DNA of 64,000 nt from contig CALZDP010000003.1 of assembly GCA_945638575.1 (NCBI GenBank), forward strand, positions 1-64,000, read 5' to 3'. Of this stretch, positions 41,237 to 49,303 are shown piece by piece. Every line of letters begins with the position of its first letter. Position 1 is the stretch's first letter. Both the position numbers and the translations under genes were made by a program. The notes under the pieces are model-generated. The model saw nothing but the letters and a program-made list of their open reading frames with translations, was not told the origin of the DNA and searched no databases. This stretch comes from an uncultured Clostridia bacterium. GTDB lineage: Bacteria > Bacillota > Clostridia > Christensenellales > Borkfalkiaceae.

Positions 41237-42274
41237 TTAAAATTCTTCATCGTCCGCTTCAACGTTCGTTTGAGAGGCGTCGGCGTCCTTTAAAACCAAT
41301 TTTTCTCTTATAGCCTTTTCTAAGTCTGCCTTGGTATCGGGATGGGATTCAACGTAATCCCTTGCCTTTTCTCTTCCCTGCGCGATTTTTTCACCGCCGA
41401 TCGAGAACCATGAACCGCTCTTTTCGATAAGTCCGAGTTCCACGCCCATATCCAAAATACAGCCGGCTTGTGAAATACCTTTGCCGTAAATTACGTCGAA
41501 TTCCGCAGTCTTAAACGGAGGGGCAAGTTTATTTTTTACGATTTTTGCTTTCGTTCTGTTACCGATAATACCTGTCGCGTCTTTTAAAGCGTCTGCCTTT
41601 CTTACGTCGATACGAACGCTTGCGTAGAACTTAAGCGCCTTACCGCCGGTAGTGGTTTCGGGGTTACCGAACATAACGCCGATTTTTTCACGAAGTTGGT
41701 TAATAAAAATCAAGCAAGTATTGGTTTTGTTTATAACGGGGGTAAGTTTGCGCAATGCTTTGGACATAAGTCTTGCCTGCATACCGACTGCGCTGTCGTC
41801 CATCTCGCCTTCGATTTCCGCCTTGGGCGTAAGCGCCGCAACCGAGTCTATAACGATAAGGTCGATTGCAGAACTTTCCACAAGCATTTCCGCAATATTT
41901 AAAGCCTGTTCACCGCAGTCCGGCTGAGAAATGTAAAGTTTGTCAAGGTCAACGCCCAACTTTTGAGCGTAAATAGGATCGAGCGCGTGTTCGGCGTCTA
42001 TAAAGGCCGCAATACCGCCGGCTTTTTGGGCTTCGGCAATGGCGTGAAGCGCAAGCGTAGTTTTACCGGAGGATTCCGGACCGTAAATTTCAACCACTCT
42101 GCCGCGCGGAAGTCCGCCGATACCGAGTGCAACGTCAAGCGCGATACATCCGGTGGAAATAGTATCTATCCCCTGTGCGGCAACGTTTTGATCGAGTGTC
42201 ATAATAGCACCCTTGCCATATTCTTTTTCGATTTCGTGAACCACTTTCTCAAGTGCTTTCAATTTGTCTTCCAT
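41237..42274 (-). CDS. recA: Recombinase RecA
   Basis: A 345-residue RecA. I start at ATG 42274, preceded by GGAGGA at 4 nt, giving [10 protein letters not shown]; an upstream in-frame start at 42349 is not supported. Walker A is GPESSGKT (65-72), Walker [11 protein letters not shown], with [24 protein letters not shown] (L2 loop) downstream. The C-terminal acidic tail ends ADDEEF. It is the last gene of rimO-pgsA-cinA-recA, the classical Firmicute order. No clear LexA box is visible in the 91-bp upstream gap. Confidence 0.98.
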   Translation of the reverse strand: MEDKLKALEKVVHEIEKEYGKGAIMTLDQNVAAQGIDTISTGCIALDVALGIGGLPRGRVVEIYGPESSGKTTLALHAIAEAQKAGGIAAFIDAEHALDPIYAQKLGVDLDKLYISQPDCGEQALNIAEMLVESSAIDLIVIDSVAALTPKAEIEGEMDDSAVGMQARLMSKALRKLTPVINKTNTCLIFINQLREKIGVMFGNPETTTGGKALKFYASVRIDVRKADALKDATGIIGNRTKAKIVKNKLAPPFKTAEFDVIYGKGISQAGCILDMGVELGLIEKSGSWFSIGGEKIAQGREKARDYVESHPDTKADLEKAIREKLVLKDADASQTNVEADDEEF

Positions 42275-42340
42275 GATTCCTCCGTATATAAAAGATTTAT
42301 TTTTTACAGTGTAATTATTTTGCGACTGTTTTAGACAATA

Positions 42341-42380
42341 AAAAATCACAAACCATCTAAAAAAATCACAAACTATCTAA
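42341..42380 (-). repeat. Tandem 20-bp duplication at the end of cinA
   Basis: Two adjacent 20-bp units differ at one base (AAAAATCACAAACCATCTAA, then the same with T for C). The second unit contains the cinA stop codon, so the gene's last codons were copied into the intergenic DNA. Confidence 0.9.
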
Positions 42381-43430
42381 GTTTTCGACCGTCTTAATCG
42401 CCAAAAAAATGGCGGTGTTGGCGGCTTTTTCTATATTTTCGTTACGTTTACCCGAAAAACGGTATTTGTAAACTTGAATTTTTTGTTCTGTGCCGATGCC
42501 GATATAACATAAACCGTCGTCTGCGGACGGATGCGCGTCGGAACCTGCGTAACCGGTAATCGAGATTGCCAAAGTACAGTTTTTTTGACTTAAAAGCCCT
42601 TTTGCCATTTCGTAAGCGACTTCTTCGGAAACCACCGTGTGCGCCATAACCGTACTGTGATTTACGTTTAAACGCCTTTCCTTTGCTAAGGTGTCGTAAG
42701 TTACCAAAGACTCGTAAAACACGTCGCTTGCGCCGTCTACGGAAACGATTTTAGCGGCGATTTTACCGCCGGTCATGGATTCAGCCGTACACACTTTTTG
42801 CTTTCTTAATTTTACCACGTCGTAAAAGCGTCGCGCCAAACTAACGTCGTCTTCGGCATAAATATGGTTTTTAAGGGATTTTATAACCCCCCTTACCGCC
42901 TTGTCCACCTGTTTTTTCGGCGCGGTATCGTCGTACACAAGACTTACTTTTAAGTCGCCGAAAGTTTCGCAGACGTTAAAATACACGCAAGGGATTTCTT
43001 CTGTGATTTTAGCGGTAACTTCTTCGACGTCTTCCGTTTTAACGCCGTAAAGTTTAAAGGTAAGTTTTTCAAAAGAAACTTTAAATCTGTTTTCCAAAGC
43101 CCTTTCAAAATTTTCGCGGTAGCCTTCCTTATAGTCGTAAGGAACGACCGAAACCACCTTTTTATCGCCGTAAAAGCCTTCTTTATCGGGTACTAAGTTA
43201 AGTTTAGTAAGTACCGACGGCAAATAAAAACCCGAGCTGTCGCTTTTAAGCACAAACATTAGGTCGTATTCGTCGGAAAGCGCCCCTATAAGCCCGTTAT
43301 CGTCATCTTTTGATAAAATTACGACCTTGTCTACGTAAACGGTATAATCGTTTAAAAAGTCTATAAAACCCCTTTCGTAGTCGTAATCATTATCCGTTCT
43401 TTTCCTAAACGAAAGAACAACGGTTTTCAT
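42366..43430 (-). CDS. CinA-like protein with nicotinamide-nucleotide amidase (PncC) domain
   Basis: A 354-residue protein. The C-terminal domain (about 195-354) is a clear CinA_C/PncC amidase: [38 protein letters not shown] and [26 protein letters not shown]; it deamidates nicotinamide mononucleotide. The N-terminal 190 residues lie where CinA carries its MoCF/ADP-ribose pyrophosphatase domain (family total about 410), but I cannot see that domain's GDE or TGGLGPT motifs. It overlaps pgsA by 4 bp (ATGA). Position between pgsA and recA supports the CinA identity. Confidence 0.85.
   Translation of the reverse strand: MKTVVLSFRKRTDNDYDYERGFIDFLNDYTVYVDKVVILSKDDDNGLIGALSDEYDLMFVLKSDSSGFYLPSVLTKLNLVPDKEGFYGDKKVVSVVPYDYKEGYRENFERALENRFKVSFEKLTFKLYGVKTEDVEEVTAKITEEIPCVYFNVCETFGDLKVSLVYDDTAPKKQVDKAVRGVIKSLKNHIYAEDDVSLARRFYDVVKLRKQKVCTAESMTGGKIAAKIVSVDGASDVFYESLVTYDTLAKERRLNVNHSTVMAHTVVSEEVAYEMAKGLLSQKNCTLAISITGYAGSDAHPSADDGLCYIGIGTEQKIQVYKYRFSGKRNENIEKAANTAIFLAIKTVENLDSL
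43277..43303 (+). repeat. Interspersed element copy inside cinA
   Basis: AAAGCGCC then CCTATAAGCCCGTTATCG. Encodes DNGLIGAL. Confidence 0.85.
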
Positions 43431-44044
43431 TTTCCGGCCTCCAAATCACCGCCGTAAACAGCCATGTAATGAATACCCGATACCACAGTCATTATTACCG
43501 CTAAGCCGAAAAGGGCAAAACCGATATATAAAATTACGCTGTGCCAAACTGCGGATAAATTGGTAAACTGCGAACTTATCGTTCCGTTTGTACCGAGTTC
43601 GCCTGCCAAAAGGAAGAAAATTATGGATACGTCCTGTAAAATGGTTTTTACTTTACCGAGTTTGTCGGCAGCCATTACAACGCCTTTCGCCGCCGTAACC
43701 ATTCTTAAACAGGAAACTAAAATTTCTCTTGCCAAAATAAGGGAAACGCAGACGCCGCCTACGAAAGTCGGCAGTACGCCGCCCGTTAAAAGTCCGCCGT
43801 CGAGAAGCAGAATAAGCGTAGTCAACACCAAAACTTTATCGGCGCTGGAATCCAAAAATTTACCGAGGTCGGTAATTAAGTTATACTTTCTTGCGATGTG
43901 CCCGTCCAGAAAGTCGGTAAACGCCGCCAAACCAAATAGCGCGCAGGAAACAATATAGTGGAAGGGAAAGTTTACGTAAAAAGTAATCATTATTACGGGA
44001 ATAAGAAGTAGCCTTATCACCGATAGTTTGTTAGGTAAGTTCAT
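43427..44044 (-). CDS. pgsA: CDP-diacylglycerol-glycerol-3-phosphate 3-phosphatidyltransferase
   Basis: A 205-residue membrane enzyme that makes phosphatidylglycerol-phosphate. The CDP-alcohol phosphotransferase signature is seen as DFLDGHIARKYNLITDLGKFLDSSADK (DGxxAR...GxxxDxxxD; the first Asp comes from FTDFLDG). About five membrane helices. It overlaps rimO by 14 bp and cinA by 4 bp within one operon. Confidence 0.94.
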   Translation of the reverse strand: MNLPNKLSVIRLLLIPVIMITFYVNFPFHYIVSCALFGLAAFTDFLDGHIARKYNLITDLGKFLDSSADKVLVLTTLILLLDGGLLTGGVLPTFVGGVCVSLILAREILVSCLRMVTAAKGVVMAADKLGKVKTILQDVSIIFFLLAGELGTNGTISSQFTNLSAVWHSVILYIGFALFGLAVIMTVVSGIHYMAVYGGDLEAGK

Positions 44045-45350
44045 ACAATATTTCTCCTACAAGGTCCAAACCGCGTCTTTTGATAATTTTAACTTTATAT
44101 TTTTTGCCTTGTTCAATCAAATTATCCCATTTTAATATGACTTTTCCGTCTATATCGGGGGCGGAAAACCACGCCCTTCCGCAAAAGGCGGAAAAACCTT
44201 GGTCTAAGCCGTCCGATATCACGTTAAGTTCACGGCCTATAAAACCGTCCAAAATTTCTTTCATTATTTCGTTTTGGACTTTGTAAAGGTATTTGACTCT
44301 TTTTTTCTTTTCACGCGAAGGAAGTTGCCCGTCAAGATTATATGCCGGCGTGTCCTTTTCTCTGGAATAGGCAAAAAAGCCGGCATTGAAAAGTTTTGCT
44401 TTTTTTAAAAAGTCCGCTAAAACTTCGACGTCATCTTGCGTTTCACCGGGGAAACCGGCAATAAAAGTGGAACGTATCGCAATACTCGGAACAGCGCTTT
44501 TAAGCCTGTTTATAAGCGCAAGGTTATCTTTATAACTACCCTTTCTGCCCATCCTTTTAAGTACGGCGTCCGAAGCGTGCTGCAGGGGAATGTCTATGTA
44601 TTTTAAAAGTTTATCGTTATTTTTAAACTCATCGATAAGTTCGTCGGTAACAAGTTCGGGATAGCAGTATAAAAGGCGGATTTTTTTAATGTTTTCAAGT
44701 TCGGACAGTTTGCGGATAAGTTGGCAAATCATAGGCTTGCCGTAAAGGTCCATACCGTATTTTGCGGTGTCTTGCGCTACCAAAATAAGTTCTTCCGTGT
44801 CCGAAAGCGATTTTGCCTCATCTAACAAGTACTCTATTTTTTCCGACTTAAAGGCTCCGCGAATCTTTGGTATAAGGCAGTAAGTGCAGTGATTATTACA
44901 GCCGTCCGCTATCTTTAAATAAGCGTAATGGTCGGGCGTTGTCAAATATCTTCGGCACTTTAAAACTTCGCCTTTGCCGACGTAACTTACGCGTAAACCT
45001 GCGTATAGGTCGGTTATCAGCCTTTTTAGAAGGCTTCCGTCGAAAGTTCCCAAAAAGCCGTCGACCTCCGGAAGCGCCTCAAAAATTTCATCGATAAACT
45101 TTTGAGGCAAACAACCGGTCATGATAATTTTTTCGAGATTTCTTTCTTTATACGGAAGATAAGAAAACACCGTTTCGATGGATTCTTTTCTTGCGGACTC
45201 TAAAAAAGCGCAGGTATTGATTATTAAAATCTGTGTTTTTTCGATGTCGTTGGTAATTTCGTAATCGTCAGATAAAAAGCCCAAAAGCCTTTCGCTGTCC
45301 GCTCGGTTTTTATCACACCCGAGCGAAATTATTCCGACTTTCTTTTTCAT
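44031..45350 (-). CDS. rimO: Ribosomal protein S12 methylthiotransferase RimO
   Basis: A 439-residue radical-SAM enzyme that methylthiolates Asp88 of ribosomal protein S12. I start at ATG 45350 with AGGA 6 nt upstream, giving MKKKVGIISLGCDKN. The N-terminal domain has three Fe-S cysteines (LGCDKN, INTCAF, MTGCLPQK), the radical-SAM site is CNNHCTYCLIPKIRG, and a TRAM domain closes the protein. The length is normal. It is first in the rimO-pgsA-cinA-recA operon. Confidence 0.95.
   Translation of the reverse strand: MKKKVGIISLGCDKNRADSERLLGFLSDDYEITNDIEKTQILIINTCAFLESARKESIETVFSYLPYKERNLEKIIMTGCLPQKFIDEIFEALPEVDGFLGTFDGSLLKRLITDLYAGLRVSYVGKGEVLKCRRYLTTPDHYAYLKIADGCNNHCTYCLIPKIRGAFKSEKIEYLLDEAKSLSDTEELILVAQDTAKYGMDLYGKPMICQLIRKLSELENIKKIRLLYCYPELVTDELIDEFKNNDKLLKYIDIPLQHASDAVLKRMGRKGSYKDNLALINRLKSAVPSIAIRSTFIAGFPGETQDDVEVLADFLKKAKLFNAGFFAYSREKDTPAYNLDGQLPSREKKKRVKYLYKVQNEIMKEILDGFIGRELNVISDGLDQGFSAFCGRAWFSAPDIDGKVILKWDNLIEQGKKYKVKIIKRRGLDLVGEILYELT
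44999..45027 (+). repeat. Interspersed element copy inside rimO
   Basis: TGCGTATAGGTCGGTTATCA. Read on the mRNA as LITDLYAG, a frame shifted from the copy at 43277. Confidence 0.75.
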
Positions 45351-45443
45351 GGTAAATCCTTTTTGGCAAATTTTCGCCAAGCAAGTTTTATTTGGTAGTA
45401 ACTTCGTTTGTTGCGACTGTATTCGGGTGCGGCGACATTCGGG

Positions 45444-48400
45444 TTATTTTGTAATATCCTCGTTAAACGGTTCGCCGAAAACCTGTTCGTAAGTAGGTTT
45501 GTCAATGCGGATTTCACGCTGTTTGTTGTCGGTAACGCAGGAAATAAATCCCTGACTTTCCATCCAATCGATTATGCGCGCCGCTTTATTGTAACCTATG
45601 CCGAGTTTGGTTTGCAACATTGATTTTGAAGTGGTTTTTTGTGTAATTACAGCCCTTACCGCCCGACGGTAGATTACCGGCATATCGGCAGGGTTACCTG
45701 TTTCGCCGAGGTCCATGGACATCTGCTCGTGATCGCGGTCGCCGCTTTGCGTTTGACCGAAGGTTTTAGCCATCTTTTGCACGTACTCAAACATCTTCTT
45801 GTCGTAATAGCAAGTGTTGTTTTGAATAATATATGAAACAACATTGACTATTTCTTCATCGCTAAGGTACGCGCCTTGAGCCCTTTCCATAGGTCCGCCG
45901 ATTTTGTAAAGCAAATCGCCCTTGCCGAGCAATTTTTCCGCGCCGGCTTCGCCCAAAACTACCTGAGAGTTGGTGTAATCCGCCGTTTGGAAACAAATAC
46001 GCGCAGGGAAGTTGTTTTTAATAGTGCCGTCGATTACGTCGGTAGTAGGTCTTTGCGTGGCAAAGATGAGAGATATGCCTGCCGCCCTTGCAAGTTGAGC
46101 AAGCCTTTGAATACTTGCTTCGATATCCTTTTTGGCAAGTTCGTTTTGAGACATTAGGTCGGCGAACTCGTCAATCAAAACTATAATGTAAGGAAGTTTT
46201 TTGGTTACCCTTTTATCTATCGCCTGATTATAAGCGGATATCTTTTTAACCCTCGCGTTGGAAAACAAAGTGTATCTTCTGTCCATTTCCGTAACGATGC
46301 TTCTTAAAAGCGCCGCCGCCTCATCCGCCTTAGTTATAATCTTGTTAAACATAAGATGGGGTACGCCTTGGAAATTAACGAATTCAAGTTGTTTGGGGTC
46401 GACTATTACTATTCTTAAATCCTGCGGAGAATAGGTATAAAGAAGGGTTACCAACATGGAATTTAAAAATACCGATTTACCTGTACCCGTTGCGCCTGCC
46501 ACCAAAAGGTGGGGCATTTCGGTAAGGTCTTTAAAAATAGGTTCGCCCATAACGTTTTTACCGATGGGGATAAAAATGTCGCCCGGTACGATTTTTCTAA
46601 ACTGCGGTGAAGCAATCATTTCTTTAAGCGCTACGTTTGTACGAACGCCGTTAGGCACTTCTATACCCACCCTTGAAGTTCCGGGTATCGGGGCGATTAT
46701 TCGGATTTCACCCTTGGCGTGCAACCAAACGGCTATATCCGCTTGGTTTTGGCTGAAACTTTTTACCGAAGTATCGATGGGCATGCTGTACTCGAAACGG
46801 GTGGTCGACATACCGAAAACTATATCTTCCAAAGTGATTTTTACACCGCGCTTTTCAAAGTTTGCCTGCACAAGTTCGGCAAGCCCCCTTAACCGCTCTC
46901 TTTCTTTAAACACCTTGTTTTGGTCGACTACCACGCTGTTTAAAAGGTCCAAATTGGGCTTTACGTAACGGTAATTTATAGGCATTTCCTCAATGGAATA
47001 ATAGCCTTCGTTAGGATCAAATTCATTTGTTGAAGGCGCTTCGTAAGAGAAATCGGCTGCGTTTGTATCCGAGCCGTAAGGCGCGCTTGGCTCTTGGTAT
47101 TCGAAAGTCGCTGTAGTCGAAGGTGCGGTTCTTGCGCTTCTTTCACCGTTACCGACAAAAGTCTTATTATCTGTAACGCTTCTGTCCGTAACGCTTCTCG
47201 TTGCACGTCCGCCGAAGCCGACCGACCTTTCATCGTTATCGGCAATATCGTCGTTTGCAATATCATCGGCTTTGTTGAAATCGGGTACGTTAGATTTGGT
47301 TAATTCCCTTTCGGAGTCAAAAACGCGCTCTTTATGGCTAAATCCGCCGCGTTCTGCATTAGAAAAGTCATCTTTACTGCCGGCAAAAATATCATCGGCT
47401 TCCGACGAACGGATTGAATCTTCCGCTGTCTGTTGTTTGCCTCGGCTTACGCCCAACCTGTCCTCTATATCCCTATTAAAACCGCCCGATCTATCGGCGC
47501 TTTGACTTCCGCCCCTTGCGAAACTTCTTTCAACGCCTTGACTGACGCTTCCGCCAAAACCGTTTCCGCTAATGCCGTTTCCGCCCCTTTGTGAGGAAGC
47601 CCTGCCGAAATTTCTTTCAAGGTCGGTGTCCGCAGAGCCTCTTTCGGAAAAACTATCGGAACCCGACGGAGATTCGCGCCTGTCGAAAAGTCCGCCCCGA
47701 GGATCGCGCGCGCTTCTTGCGCCTGTTTGGGCTTCTCCGCCCGAATGGTTACCGGTCGGGAAGGTGTAAACTGCACCGCTCAAAGCGAAATTATCGAAAT
47801 CGGGAGCGTTTTCATGACGATCGTCCACCTTTTGCGAAGGGTTAGTCGCCTTAGTCGGAGACTGACCTATGTCTTCCGGACGGAGAGGAGGAGGCGTCAT
47901 AATGTATTCGGCTTCTTTACTCAAATTCTTTTTGTAACTGTCGCTGTAACTACTGTTGGCGCTAACCTTTCCGCCTTGATTTCTTGTGCCGAAGTTACCT
48001 GCCATAATATCTATTTGGCGACCTTCGCGCGCGTAATCGCGTTTGGTTTTCATTTTGAACTCTTCGTTCATAACGTAAAAAGGCAAACCGCTTGATTCGG
48101 AAGAAGAATCCTCGTCGGAAGAAACTTCCGCTTCGTCTACGTCTTTAGTATCCTTTTTGCCAACTTTTGCGGGTTTTTTAACATTTTTAAACAGTTTGAC
48201 TATTTGTTTTCTGAATGCCGCGCAAAGCAAAATCACTATCGACAAAGAGAATAAAACGTAACAGCCTGCGCTTCCGATAATCGAACCAAGGGGATTGATT
48301 ATAAGCATCGAGCAAGCGCCCAATAGAGTACAGTCGGTAAAATCGGCAGAGCCTTTGCCGTAACATAAGGAAAAATTTTGTTTGAAACTTAAAGCCCTGT

Positions 48401-48731
48401 CGTAGGATAATGCCGTTTGTACTATTGCCATTACCAAAAAGGCACATATCAAAAGGTAAGTAACTATTCTTCTTGCGTCGTCCGAAAGGACTGAACGGTC
48501 AAACAACAACCTTAGTCCCAAAAGGACGATTAAGCCTATGACGGCAAATGAAAAATAGCCGAAAAGCCCAAGGAAAAACCCACGAACGGATGCGCCGATC
48601 GTGTAAAAAATAACGTCACCGGTTATTAAACACAGTAAAGACAGCAAGGAAAACAGAAGTAATCCCATGCCTATGCTTACTTTTGCAAAACCGCCTTTTT
48701 CATTTTTATTGCTTTTTACGCCCTTGCTCAA
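45444..48731 (-). CDS. DNA translocase FtsK/SpoIIIE
   Basis: A double-stranded DNA pump for chromosome segregation at the septum. The start is uncertain: TTG 48731 gives about 1095 residues and has GGGG 9 nt upstream; GTG 48746 is the alternative. Four N-terminal helices (about 20-180) are followed by an unusually long linker of about 400 residues rich in Ser, Gly, Arg, Asp and Glu, then the motor with Walker A GATGTGKSV (about 750), DEFADLM and ATQRPTTDVI. The C-terminal gamma winged helix is YRRAVRAVITQKTTSKSMLQTKL...NKAARIIDWME. FtsK versus SpoIIIE cannot be told by sequence alone. Confidence 0.93.
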   Translation of the reverse strand: MSKGVKSNKNEKGGFAKVSIGMGLLLFSLLSLLCLITGDVIFYTIGASVRGFFLGLFGYFSFAVIGLIVLLGLRLLFDRSVLSDDARRIVTYLLICAFLVMAIVQTALSYDRALSFKQNFSLCYGKGSADFTDCTLLGACSMLIINPLGSIIGSAGCYVLFSLSIVILLCAAFRKQIVKLFKNVKKPAKVGKKDTKDVDEAEVSSDEDSSSESSGLPFYVMNEEFKMKTKRDYAREGRQIDIMAGNFGTRNQGGKVSANSSYSDSYKKNLSKEAEYIMTPPPLRPEDIGQSPTKATNPSQKVDDRHENAPDFDNFALSGAVYTFPTGNHSGGEAQTGARSARDPRGGLFDRRESPSGSDSFSERGSADTDLERNFGRASSQRGGNGISGNGFGGSVSQGVERSFARGGSQSADRSGGFNRDIEDRLGVSRGKQQTAEDSIRSSEADDIFAGSKDDFSNAERGGFSHKERVFDSERELTKSNVPDFNKADDIANDDIADNDERSVGFGGRATRSVTDRSVTDNKTFVGNGERSARTAPSTTATFEYQEPSAPYGSDTNAADFSYEAPSTNEFDPNEGYYSIEEMPINYRYVKPNLDLLNSVVVDQNKVFKERERLRGLAELVQANFEKRGVKITLEDIVFGMSTTRFEYSMPIDTSVKSFSQNQADIAVWLHAKGEIRIIAPIPGTSRVGIEVPNGVRTNVALKEMIASPQFRKIVPGDIFIPIGKNVMGEPIFKDLTEMPHLLVAGATGTGKSVFLNSMLVTLLYTYSPQDLRIVIVDPKQLEFVNFQGVPHLMFNKIITKADEAAALLRSIVTEMDRRYTLFSNARVKKISAYNQAIDKRVTKKLPYIIVLIDEFADLMSQNELAKKDIEASIQRLAQLARAAGISLIFATQRPTTDVIDGTIKNNFPARICFQTADYTNSQVVLGEAGAEKLLGKGDLLYKIGGPMERAQGAYLSDEEIVNVVSYIIQNNTCYYDKKMFEYVQKMAKTFGQTQSGDRDHEQMSMDLGETGNPADMPVIYRRAVRAVITQKTTSKSMLQTKLGIGYNKAARIIDWMESQGFISCVTDNKQREIRIDKPTYEQVFGEPFNEDITK

Positions 48732-48966
48732 CTTTCCGAACCCCACGCAACAATATATTTTGTTAGTATAAAGTATAACATAGTTTAATAAAAAATTAAA
48801 GCATTTTGGCAATTATTTTTTCTTTGACAAGGTGAATTTTTTGTGTGCAACCATTATTAGATAAAATTCGACTTTTCTCTTTTCCGCTTTTCCCCTTTTT
48901 GGCTTTTTATTACCTGCTTTTAATCCTTTGATAAAAACACGTCTTAAATAAGAAAATTTTTGCACG

Positions 48967-48998
48967 AAAAAAGGCAGACTTTTTTACAAAAGTCCGCC
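48967..48998 (-). terminator. Terminator of acpP built partly from an interspersed element
   Basis: Minus strand: GGCGGACTTTT/AAAAGTCTGCC, an 11-bp stem with one mismatch and a 4-nt loop, followed by T6. Its promoter-proximal arm is the AAAAGTCCGCC part of the element at 48988-49015. Confidence 0.78.
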
Positions 48999-49015
48999 TA
49001 TAAGTCCGTTAAACG
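48988..49015 (+). repeat. Interspersed element copy downstream of acpP
   Basis: AAAAGTCCG then CCTATAAGTCCGTTAAACG. It lies 11 nt after the acpP stop and shares 11 bases with the terminator stem. Confidence 0.85.
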
Positions 49016-49025
49016 GTGATTTACA

Positions 49026-49247
49026 TTAGCCGTCAATAAGGTCGACAATGTCGCCGACAGTTACAAGGTTTTGCACTTTATCTTCATCGACGGTAACGCC
49101 GAATTCATCTTCCAGCGCCATGATAAGTTCCACGATATCAAGTGAGTCCGCACCTAAGTCGGCTATAACCTTGCTGTTTTTCGTAATAGTATTGCCGTCA
49201 ATACCCAACTGTTCGGCAATTATTTCTTTAACCTTGTCAAAAGTCAT
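49026..49247 (-). CDS. acpP: Acyl carrier protein
   Basis: A 73-residue carrier of fatty-acyl chains. The phosphopantetheine attachment site is the Ser of GADSLD (about residue 35), in the usual acidic four-helix protein with VELIMALEDEFGV. Strong ribosome site GGAGG. Single gene between its own promoter and terminator. Confidence 0.97.
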   Translation of the reverse strand: MTFDKVKEIIAEQLGIDGNTITKNSKVIADLGADSLDIVELIMALEDEFGVTVDEDKVQNLVTVGDIVDLIDG

Positions 49248-49274
49248 AAGTAATACCTCCTAATAGATATTTTG

Positions 49275-49303
49275 ATTGTAACAGATTTTTACCCTATTGT
49301 CAA
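49275..49303 (-). promoter_or_regulatory. Promoter of acpP overlapping the tex stop codon
   Basis: Minus strand: consensus -35 TTGACA (49303-49298), 17 bp, -10 TACAAT (49280-49275). The TGA inside TTGACA is the tex stop codon. Confidence 0.85.

Noticed and set aside
47094..48095. Overlapping plus-strand ORFs opposite the ftsK linker
   Set aside because: They are shadows of the GC-richer, repetitive linker, lack ribosome sites and resemble no protein family.
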